Source of the DNA: Metabacillus rhizolycopersici
GTDB lineage: Bacteria; Bacillota; Bacilli; Bacillales; Bacillaceae
Assembly (NCBI RefSeq): GCF_020075705.1
Contig: NZ_JAIQUM010000112.1
Span: 1-11,028, forward strand
Reading direction: 5' to 3'
Length of the DNA stretch: 11,028 nt
The notes under the pieces are model-generated. The model worked only from the letters and a program-made list of their open reading frames with translations, did no database searches and had not been told where the DNA came from. A program made the position numbers and the translations under genes. Of this stretch, positions 6,470-11,028 are shown piece by piece. Every line of letters starts with the position of its first letter. Position 1 is the first letter of the stretch.

Positions 6470-7484
6470 ATAAGACTACATAGTCGTTTTCCTGAATTTG
6501 TTGTAGATCATTGGCTATGGGTGTTTCCATCATTTTTTTTACTTGGTCCAAATTATTTGTCTTCCCTAGTACCCACATCAGTTTCGTGACAATCGCTTCT
6601 GTATTCATATCCCTTGAGGAAATAATGAATTTTTTAGAAATCTTTCTTCCAACTTCATACCTTTGTAAGTCAGTCCCCTCCTCAAGACATTGAGTTGTAA
6701 TCACAACTGCAATCCCAGCTTCTATTAGTTCATTTATCTTTGGAAGGAGATTTCTCTTTTCAAATGGAATCCCTCCATTTCCGTAACTCTCTATTACTAC
6801 ACCTCGAAAAGACTGTTTGATATAGTCAAAAACCTCTGGTGTTATTCCAGGAAAAAGCTTCAATACAAACACATTACTACATATTGAAGTATCCAACTTT
6901 AAGGGACCGCTCTTACTTACCGGGATATTTGTTAAATAAACTACCTCTGAACCCTCTATACGAGCGATGTAGGGATAGTTAATACTCATAAAGGCATTAT
7001 AACTTTTCGATCTTACTTTAACCGCTCGCGTTCCACTAATCACCTTTCCATCAAAAACAACATAAACTCCACAAACATTCTCACAAGCGAACCTAATCGC
7101 ATCTACCATATTTTTCTTCGCATCAGTTCCGTCAAAATCAATAGGAACCATAGATCCCGTTATGATTACCGGTTTTGCTAAGCTTTGTAGTATATAGGAC
7201 AGTGCCGCTGAGGTATACCCTAAAGTATCCGTCCCATGGGTAATTACAAACCCATCATACTGGTCATATTTGTTATAAATGGTTCGAGCAATTTCCAGCC
7301 AGTATTCCGGTTGCATATTTGTACTATCTAAATTCATCAAATTAATACTATGGAGCAATAACTCTTCGTTATTTTCAGGTAAATAACCGACCAAATCCTT
7401 ATCTGTAATCCCTGGTGTTAGTCCATCCTTTCCTTGAACTGAAGCAATAGTGCCACCTGTAGCAAGTAAAAGTATTCTTTTCAT
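6468..7484 (-). CDS. ansA: L-asparaginase, second tandem copy
   Basis: This 338-residue cytoplasmic-type L-asparaginase hydrolyses L-asparagine to L-aspartate and ammonia. It has the first active-site motif ATGGTIAS (8-15, nucleophile Thr12), the second motif [18 protein letters not shown] (80-97, Thr85/Asp86), TDAKKN (120-125), VFDGKVISGTRAVK (143-156) and [14 protein letters not shown] (291-304). No signal peptide is seen. A GTG three codons upstream (7493) is in frame, but AAAGGTGG is spaced correctly for the ATG at 7484. By eye it is about 60% identical to the other copy over the first 100 residues, so the duplication is old rather than recent. It ends in a distinct QENDYVVL tail. The 269-base upstream gap has its own -10-like and operator-like sequences. 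Both active-site threonines are kept, so it should be active. Confidence 0.93.
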   Translation of the reverse strand: MKRILLLATGGTIASVQGKDGLTPGITDKDLVGYLPENNEELLLHSINLMNLDSTNMQPEYWLEIARTIYNKYDQYDGFVITHGTDTLGYTSAALSYILQSLAKPVIITGSMVPIDFDGTDAKKNMVDAIRFACENVCGVYVVFDGKVISGTRAVKVRSKSYNAFMSINYPYIARIEGSEVVYLTNIPVSKSGPLKLDTSICSNVFVLKLFPGITPEVFDYIKQSFRGVVIESYGNGGIPFEKRNLLPKINELIEAGIAVVITTQCLEEGTDLQRYEVGRKISKKFIISSRDMNTEAIVTKLMWVLGKTNNLDQVKKMMETPIANDLQQIQENDYVVL

Positions 7485-7543
7485 AAAGGCCACCTTTCTA
7501 ATCCCTACGTAAGTAATTTATTTTCCTTCTAACTTGTTGAGGT

Positions 7544-7549
7544 ATAATA
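7544..7549 (-). promoter_or_regulatory. -10-like element upstream of the second ansA
   Basis: On the - strand CTATTATACC contains TATTAT (7549-7544), about 60 bases before the ATG at 7484. No good -35 is found 16-18 bases upstream. Instead a GTACGC box falls at about the -35 position, which would suit a regulator-dependent promoter. This is a weak call. Confidence 0.35.
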
Positions 7550-7569
7550 GAAGTTTTTCATAAAATTGC

Positions 7570-7618
7570 GCGTACTTTTTCCAAAAAACTCAATACACAT
7601 GTACGCTAAACGCGTACA
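7570..7618. promoter_or_regulatory. TGTACGC palindrome plus third half-site (putative operator)
   Basis: TGTACGC (7600-7606) and GCGTACA (7612-7618) form a perfect inverted repeat with a 5-base spacer. A third half, GCGTAC, lies at 7570-7575, exactly 42 bases (about four helical turns) from the matching half at 7612. The GC content of the boxes stands out in very AT-rich DNA. They lie just upstream of the -10-like element of the second ansA. A dimeric regulator binding site is the simplest reading; the regulator is unknown. Confidence 0.5.
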
Positions 7619-7753
7619 ATTATGCATAAATCCCAAATTTTTTGATAGTTTTAAAAAAAACATTTATTTTAAACCCTTTTTTAGAAAAACACTTTGAATT
7701 CAAGGAAACAGAATCTTGTCATTAAGGGCATTATGTTCTATTTTTTCATTAAA

Positions 7754-8749
7754 TTATTTGGCGGGGGTTATGTCATAGGCAATAGGTGTTGTCATGATCT
7801 TTTTCACCTTTTCAGGTTCATTTGTCTGACCTAATGCCCACATTAATTTTGGAATAATCGCTTCTGTATTCATATCCCTTGTACGAATTATCATGTCCTC
7901 TGGCACTTTCCGGCCAACCTCGTACAAGCCCAAATCTTCACCTTCTTCGAGAACTTGGGTTGTAAAGACCACCGTAATACCTGAATTGATAAGTTCATGA
8001 ATTTTTTGGACTAAGCTTCTTTCTTGAAAGGGGATTCCACCAGTTCCAAATGTCTCAATAACGATCCCTTTGTATAATTTCTTTATGTAATCAAAAAGTT
8101 CAGGTTTAGTTCCTGGATGCAGTTTTAATAATAAGACATCAGGGCAGATAGAAGAATTAAATTTAATTTTCTTATCTTTTGCTAAATGAATCTTCCTTTG
8201 ATATGAAACCTCTGAATTATTCACACGGGCAATATACGGGAAATTAATACTTTCAAATGCATCGTAGCTTATCGTCCTTAATTTGACTACTCTTGTACCG
8301 ATGATTACCAATCCACCAAAAACAGTAAAGACACCACCTACATCTTCACACGCAAATCGAACGGCATCGCTAATATTTTTCTTAGCATCAGTCCGCTTGT
8401 AATGAATTGGAATTTGAGACCCTGTTATTACAACAGGCTTGGCAAGGTTCTGTAACATATACGAAAGGGCTGCGGACGTATAAGCCATTGTATCTGTTCC
8501 ATGAGTGATAACAAATCCATCATACATATCATAATGTTCGTTAACTGCTTCAGCTATTTTAACCCAAGATTCTGGTTGCATATTTGTACTATCTACATTC
8601 ATTAAGGTTTTACTTTCGACCTTATATCTATCATATTGTTCAGGCAAATAACTCACTATCTCCTCGGCGGGGATTTCTGGATATAGCCCTTCTTTCCCTA
8701 GTACAGATGCAATAGTACCTCCAGTAGTTAGCAAAAGTATTTTTTTCAT
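7754..8749 (-). CDS. ansA: L-asparaginase, promoter-proximal copy
   Basis: This 331-residue cytoplasmic L-asparaginase is the first gene read leftward from the ansR-ansA gap. Motifs are TTGGTIAS (8-15, nucleophile Thr12), [18 protein letters not shown] (80-97, Thr85/Asp86), TDAKKN (120-125), [18 protein letters not shown] (206-223) and [18 protein letters not shown] (291-308). It lacks a signal peptide. The ATG at 8749 is preferred over an in-frame ATG at 8755, because GGGG (8757-8760) is 7 bases from the former and only 1 from the latter. Position and divergent ansR mirror the B. subtilis ansA gene. One oddity is the segment [11 protein letters not shown] (143-153), where the paralogue has VFDGKVISGTR: the aspartate and basic residue are replaced by Gly and Leu. 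Whether activity or substrate preference is altered cannot be told. No clear terminator separates it from the next gene. Confidence 0.94.
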   Translation of the reverse strand: MKKILLLTTGGTIASVLGKEGLYPEIPAEEIVSYLPEQYDRYKVESKTLMNVDSTNMQPESWVKIAEAVNEHYDMYDGFVITHGTDTMAYTSAALSYMLQNLAKPVVITGSQIPIHYKRTDAKKNISDAVRFACEDVGGVFTVFGGLVIIGTRVVKLRTISYDAFESINFPYIARVNNSEVSYQRKIHLAKDKKIKFNSSICPDVLLLKLHPGTKPELFDYIKKLYKGIVIETFGTGGIPFQERSLVQKIHELINSGITVVFTTQVLEEGEDLGLYEVGRKVPEDMIIRTRDMNTEAIIPKLMWALGQTNEPEKVKKIMTTPIAYDITPAK

Positions 8750-8774
8750 GCGCATTCCCCTTTTGTGAATTATT

Positions 8775-8879
8775 AAGACATAATAAAGTTCGCCATCTCT
8801 TGTTTTCTAATAGTAACAAGACATGATATCATAAAAATACTAACGAAGTTAACTTTTATAAGTATTAAGTCTAAGACAT
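8775..8879. promoter_or_regulatory. three AAGACAT direct repeats (putative AnsR boxes)
   Basis: AAGACAT occurs at 8775-8781, 8818-8824 and 8873-8879, all in the same orientation, within 105 bases. The third lies in the -35/-10 spacer of the ansA promoter and forms the small inverted repeat GTCTAAGAC (8869-8877). The middle one overlaps the palindrome ATGATATCAT (8823-8832). They are candidate operator half-sites for AnsR or another repressor; the sequence does not show which protein binds. Confidence 0.4.
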
Positions 8880-8884
8880 TTCAA
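8856..8884 (-). promoter_or_regulatory. promoter of the ansA gene
   Basis: On the - strand TTGAAA (8884-8879) and TTATAA (8861-8856) are separated by 17 bases; shifting by one gives TATAAA with 18. This fits a sigma-A promoter and would start transcripts near 8849, leaving a leader of about 100 bases before the ATG at 8749. Repeated AAGACAT boxes overlap and follow it. Confidence 0.55.
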
Positions 8885-9066
8885 ACATAAAATTTAAAAG
8901 CTATTACTACCTTTTTTGAATCCGCTTCCATTCAACAGCTCTGAAAAATACGCGTTTTGAGAACTTATATTTTAATTATATAGAATTATCAGTAAAATCG
9001 CAAGATTTTTTATTCATTACGCAAACATTTTGCCTTTTCAAACCTGCATCTATCAATAATCAATGT
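8885..9066. other. rest of the ansR-ansA divergent intergenic region
   Basis: The whole 8756-9101 gap is 346 bases. Outside the ansA promoter, the AAGACAT boxes and the ansR -10/SD, I see AT-rich DNA without an open frame. A weak + strand promoter is possible (TTGAGA 8957-8962, 16 bases, TATAGA), which could give ansR a second start. TACGCGTTT at 8949-8957 resembles part of the operator-like element upstream of the second ansA. Confidence 0.3.
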
Positions 9067-9092
9067 TATAATAGAAAAGATAATTTAGGAGG
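9067..9092 (+). promoter_or_regulatory. ansR -10 box and Shine-Dalgarno
   Basis: A perfect TATAAT (9067-9072) precedes ansR and is followed by AGGAGG (9087-9092), 9 bases before the ATG. No consensus -35 is found at the right distance (CTGCAT at 17 bases), so the promoter is probably weak or regulated. The leader would be only about 25 bases. Confidence 0.6.
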
Positions 9093-9101
9093 ATACGAAA
9101 C

Positions 9102-9470
9102 ATGTTAACACGATTAGCTGAATTAAGGAAAAGTAGAAGGTGGACAATGCAGTATATATCTGATCAGCTTGGAATTGCAAAAAGTACTTATGCAGGATAC
9201 GAGTCTGGATACCGTGAACCATCACTTGATACGATCAAAAGGATTTCAGAATTATATAAAACATCAGTTGACTATTTATTAGAAAGAACAGATGATCCAT
9301 CCTTCAATCCTAAACAAGTAAAGATAAACTTCCCTGTGGAATTAACAGATAAAACCCAATTGGTTAAAATTCAACTGGCAATTGACGAAAAAATCATCTC
9401 TCCTGAAGAATTTTATCATTTTATTGCGTTTATACGAGCAAAACGGGAGATTGAGCAAAACGGACTTTAA
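9102..9470 (+). CDS. ansR: XRE-family repressor of the asparagine/aspartate operon
   Basis: This 122-residue cytoplasmic DNA-binding protein has an N-terminal lambda-Cro/XRE helix-turn-helix (about residues 4-60): LAELRKSRRWTMQYISDQ, then LGIAKSTYAGYESGYREPS (23-41) and ISELYKTSVDYLLERTD. The C-terminal half (65-122) has a shape common to small XRE regulators (INFPVELTD, then EEFYHFIAFIRAKRE) and probably serves dimerisation. Size, HTH and divergent placement next to ansA match B. subtilis AnsR, which represses ansAB in the absence of aspartate. The ATG at 9102 is fixed by AGGAGG 9 bases upstream. Likely operators are in the 346-base gap shared with ansA, where AAGACAT repeats overlap the ansA promoter. 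No clear terminator follows. Function by homology and context; DNA site is inference. Confidence 0.9.
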   Translation: MLTRLAELRKSRRWTMQYISDQLGIAKSTYAGYESGYREPSLDTIKRISELYKTSVDYLLERTDDPSFNPKQVKINFPVELTDKTQLVKIQLAIDEKIISPEEFYHFIAFIRAKREIEQNGL

Positions 9471-9720
9471 ATGATAGATAGAATAAAAGAATCTTTCATT
9501 TTAAGCATAAGGTATGTAAAAACATAAACAGCCCAAAATAAATTCTGGAATTAAAGAATAGCAAACATATAGAAAAAACACTCAACAAATTTCTTACTTT
9601 AGACTTTCTAATGCACCAAATAGTGACCGTCAAACTCTCAAAATTTTGATGTACCTTTCCTCTATATGGTCCCTTCAAAAAATCCTTTAGTAAAATAAAC
9701 CTCTTGTTGACTCACTCCCG
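9471..9720. other. gene-free stretch between ansR and the IS3 scrap
   Basis: No supportable gene lies here. A 60-codon - strand frame (9496-9678) has no ribosome-binding site, no recognisable domain and a composition consistent with random AT-rich DNA. I found no convincing terminator for ansR; AAAGAATCTTT at about 9488 is a palindrome too short to serve as one. Confidence 0.4.
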
Positions 9721-9721
9721 G

Positions 9722-9941
9722 TGTTTGTCAAGATAGTTGTCGTATTTTACTTGTTTAGTAGTGTTGTTATTTTCATTGGATTTAAAGCCACTTGCTGATG
9801 AGCACTCCAATCTCTTGTTGAACGCGACCACCGTTCTGGATGCTTCTGTTTGGCTTGTTCGTAGACTTCTTTTCTGTTTTTAAGCACGTCAAGATAAACA
9901 CCTGTATGACATTGTTCTGGCGTTACGAAGTAACCATCTTT
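9722..9941 (-). mobile_element. IS3-family remnant: transposase C-terminus and presumed right end
   Basis: On the - strand the frame ending at 9747 reads DGYFVTPEQCHTG, DVLKNRKEVYEQAKQKHPER, then WSRSTRDWSAHQQVALNP and a short tail. This matches the C-terminal end of IS3-family OrfB integrase-type transposases (FVTP-QRHTG ... KHPERWS ... LNP), as I recall them. Only about 62 residues of a protein of roughly 280 remain, so the DDE core is lost. Beyond the stop, the - strand sequence GACAACTATCTTGACAAACA (9741-9722) could be the terminal inverted repeat, since IS3 elements end in CA. It abuts a tyrosine recombinase scrap at 9946 and is out of frame with it. The IS group cannot be settled. Confidence 0.65.
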
Positions 9942-9945
9942 AATA

Positions 9946-10158
9946 TTAGAATTTTGGTAAAGCATCCACGGCATCCGCCAAATCACTATAAGAATCCTTC
10001 AAATACCTGCTTGTTGTAGCAATATTACTATGACCAGCCAATCTTCTAACCTTTTCAATATCGTTATTTGCAGCCTTTAACATCCATTTGCAAAACGTAT
10101 GACGGAAGACACATTTATATACAAAAAATCCTCGATTGCGAGTATCAACAAGGTTCAA
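9946..10158 (-). pseudogene. tyrosine recombinase (phage-integrase type), C-terminal fragment
   Basis: The 70-codon frame contains the end of a tyrosine recombinase catalytic domain from about residue 16 on: VFRHTFCKWML (17-27), DIEKVRRLAGHSNIATTSRY (33-52) and LADAVDALPKF (60-70). It keeps the second catalytic Arg (R19), the LAGH histidine (H43) and the tyrosine nucleophile (Y52). The expected box-II histidine (H-x-x-R) is a cysteine (C16), so homology probably begins right there. Box I and the N-terminal SAM-like domain are absent, and no good start or ribosome-binding site precedes it. It is therefore a non-functional scrap, roughly the last 55 residues of a protein near 300. Intact relatives integrate phages, plasmids or transposons. 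Confidence 0.75.
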
Positions 10159-10273
10159 ATTAGGTATAATTTACCACTGTGCTTTAATGCCTTAATTTAT
10201 TAGAATTCATACGAAACCCTTTAACTTTTATTCGACAAAAATAATGTTTAAACAAGTGGTTTTGTTCTACAAG

Positions 10274-10305
10274 AAAAGCGAGTAGCATTAGCTACTCGCT
10301 TTTTT
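10274..10305. terminator. strong bidirectional hairpin terminator
   Basis: GCGAGTAGC (10278-10286) and GCTACTCGC (10291-10299) pair perfectly around ATTA, flanked by AAAA on the left and TTTTTT on the right, so it can act on both strands. No intact + strand gene ends just before it. It may be left over from a lost gene, or act as a second stop for leftward transcription from the gene at 10412. Confidence 0.75.
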
Positions 10306-10362
10306 AAGCATTGGAACTTTAACGAAAACGGAATCAGTGGAACAATTATTGATTAAACACAC

Positions 10363-10399
10363 AAAAAAGAAGCACCTCACATCCGATGCTTCTTTTTTT
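10363..10399 (-). terminator. Rho-independent terminator of the 110-residue protein gene
   Basis: AAAAAAGAAGCA (10363-10374) pairs with TGCTTCTTTTTT (10387-10398) around a 12-base loop, giving a U run on either strand. It begins 13 bases beyond the stop of the leftward gene at 10412, which makes it that gene's natural terminator. Confidence 0.75.
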
Positions 10400-10411
10400 G
10401 AATAGCTAATG

Positions 10412-10741
10412 TTAGCTTTTTAAAGAGAATCTTGGATACATGGTATATTCCGGATTAATCAAAACAACATCCACTATGTAATGATAATTTTGTTGTAGGT
10501 GCGGCACGATCCGATCATGCACTTCCCTCACGATTTCCCCATAAATGCTACGATTATTTTCATAAAAAACTTCTTCTACATCTTTCACAACAAAAATCCA
10601 CATTCGTCCATGCCCCTGGACTTCCAGGTTAATAAAATCTAAAAATATCGTCTTATGAAAGTATGTATTGTCCATATACTGAATCTCAAATCGCTTTTCC
10701 AACAAAGGTTTTTCTAGTGTTTCTGGATATTCTCTAAGCAT
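10412..10741 (-). CDS. hypothetical protein, unrecognised
   Basis: I do not recognise this protein of about 110 residues. It opens MLREYPETLEKPLLEKRFE and includes FLDFINLEVQGHGRMWIFVV and VHDRIVPHLQQNYHYIVDVV, with a YTMYPRFSLKS tail. It has no signal peptide or membrane helix, alternates charged and hydrophobic residues as a mixed alpha/beta soluble protein would, and is rich in aromatics. It looks like a real gene because a terminator follows immediately and the codons resemble its neighbours. The start is unclear. ATG 10741 and GTG 10744 lack a properly spaced ribosome-binding site, whereas a perfect AAGGAGG (10775-10769) stands 6 bases before an in-frame ATA (10762-10760), with an open frame from there. 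Either the original ATG mutated to ATA or a rare start is used. It stands alone between terminators. Confidence 0.6.
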   Translation of the reverse strand: MLREYPETLEKPLLEKRFEIQYMDNTYFHKTIFLDFINLEVQGHGRMWIFVVKDVEEVFYENNRSIYGEIVREVHDRIVPHLQQNYHYIVDVVLINPEYTMYPRFSLKS

Positions 10742-10772
10742 CACTCCATTAATACTTTGTATTTTTGTCCTC

Positions 10773-10788
10773 CTTATCGTTCGATAAG
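10773..10788. promoter_or_regulatory. palindrome overlapping the Shine-Dalgarno of the unknown gene
   Basis: CTTATCG (10773-10779) and CGATAAG (10782-10788) form a perfect 7-bp inverted repeat with a 2-base centre. On the - strand its last bases run into AAGGAGG. It could be a repressor operator, or a leader hairpin (6-bp stem, GAAC loop) that partly hides the ribosome-binding site. Confidence 0.45.
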
Positions 10789-10846
10789 CTAAATGTAATT
10801 CGTATTTTAAAATTCAGCAAAAGGATAAAATTGAGCTTTATAGATA

Positions 10847-10904
10847 AAAAGCGACCTAATAACAGTCATATCTCTAGTGATATGACTGTTATTAGGTCGC
10901 TTTT
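10847..10904. terminator. perfect 26-bp hairpin beside the IS3 end
   Basis: The arms 10847-10872 and 10879-10904 are perfectly complementary over 26 bp, starting AAAAGCGACCTAATAACAGT, with a TCTAGT loop. The flanking A/T runs let it terminate transcription on both strands. It is unusually long for a simple terminator. It lies about 10 bp outside the apparent left end of the IS3 element and upstream of the leftward unknown gene, so it would block transcripts entering from the right. Confidence 0.7.
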
Positions 10905-10910
10905 AGAGTT

Positions 10911-11028
10911 AGTCTTAAAAGTGGACACGTCGAAATGAGAATAAAGATATAATATAGATAATTTAATTAAAGGACGTGTTCAAATGGGGAAGCACCATAC
11001 TCGAGAGTATAAAGAATATGTATCAAAA
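10911..11028 (+). mobile_element. left end of an IS3-family element (continues beyond window)
   Basis: The stretch TTAGTCTTAAAAGTGGACAC (from about 10911) followed by a leader and an IS3-type OrfA start looks like an IS3-family left end. TGGACA (10922-10927) and TATAAT (10948-10953) may form the transposase promoter, although the 20-base spacer is long. The exact first base and target duplication cannot be set without the other end. Confidence 0.6.
10984..11028 (+). CDS. IS3-family transposase OrfA, N-terminal part
   Basis: Only 15 codons are in the window: MGKHHTREYKEYVSK. The MGKxH-T-RE-K-x-YV opening is typical of OrfA of IS3-family elements in Bacillus, a helix-turn-helix DNA-binding protein that is joined to OrfB by programmed frameshifting to make the full transposase. 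AAAGGA (10969-10974) lies 9 bases upstream of the ATG, and a -10-like TATAAT lies at 10948. The frame is open to the edge of the window. The call rests on a short match plus context. The 9722-9941 scrap comes from a different IS3 copy, because its terminal sequence does not match. Confidence 0.65.
   Translation, partial: MGKHHTREYKEYVSK

Noticed and set aside
6225..6693. Two short + strand frames near the ansB start and the ansA end
   Set aside because: They overlap confirmed genes in antisense and lack start signals.
7640..7690. Terminator between the two ansA genes
   Set aside because: The possible stems are A/T only with bulges; I cannot distinguish them from background.
9496..9678. 60-residue - strand open frame
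   Set aside because: No ribosome-binding site, no family resemblance, in AT-rich DNA where such frames are expected by chance.
1..11028. CRISPR array, tRNA, rRNA or riboswitch
   Set aside because: No regularly spaced repeats, no tRNA-like cloverleaf and no known riboswitch core were noticed on either strand.
9722..11028. A single IS3 element with its left end at the right edge and its right end at 9722
   Set aside because: The two parts face away in orientation and order (OrfA reads + at 10984, the OrfB scrap reads - at 9747) and their terminal sequences differ.

Overview
The window looks like chromosomal DNA of a low-GC Bacillaceae bacterium (Bacillus sensu lato). The coding style is AT-rich, the Shine-Dalgarno sites are AGGAGG-like, and the central block matches the L-asparagine/L-aspartate catabolic locus of Bacillus subtilis (ansR / ansA-ansB-mleN-mleA). 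I cannot name the species.

Centre (1988-9470): the ans-mle locus. ansR, an XRE-type repressor, reads rightward. Everything else reads leftward: an L-asparaginase (7754-8749), a second tandem L-asparaginase (6468-7484), aspartate ammonia-lyase ansB (4881-6320), the NhaC-family malate/lactate antiporter mleN (3303-4736) and the ACT-domain malic/malolactic enzyme mleA (1988-3313). Together they would convert asparagine to aspartate plus ammonia, aspartate to fumarate plus ammonia, and handle malate/lactate transport and malate decarboxylation. Two things differ from the B. subtilis plan as I recall it. ansA is duplicated, and the unit appears split into regulatory segments: an ansA promoter with repeated AAGACAT boxes, a separate promoter/operator region before the second ansA, a terminator-like hairpin after the second ansA, and a cre-like site before mleN.

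Left flank (1-1987): degraded accessory DNA. It holds a pseudogene of a small membrane protein (DUF6366-like), an N-terminally truncated nucleotidyltransferase with CD-NTase-like motifs and its terminator, and the 5' end of an IS1182-family element that stops 30 bp from the mleA stop codon. No CBASS-type effector is visible next to the nucleotidyltransferase.

Right flank (9471-11028): more mobile debris. There is a C-terminal scrap of an IS3-family transposase abutting a C-terminal scrap of a tyrosine recombinase, then two strong hairpin terminators, an unrecognised 110-residue protein gene with an odd start region, a perfect 26-bp hairpin, and the left end of another IS3-family element whose OrfA runs off the window.

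I do not see a convincing complete new system. The best leads are the truncated nucleotidyltransferase, the tandem asparaginases with distinct operator-like sequences, and the start-codon anomaly of the unknown gene at the right end.
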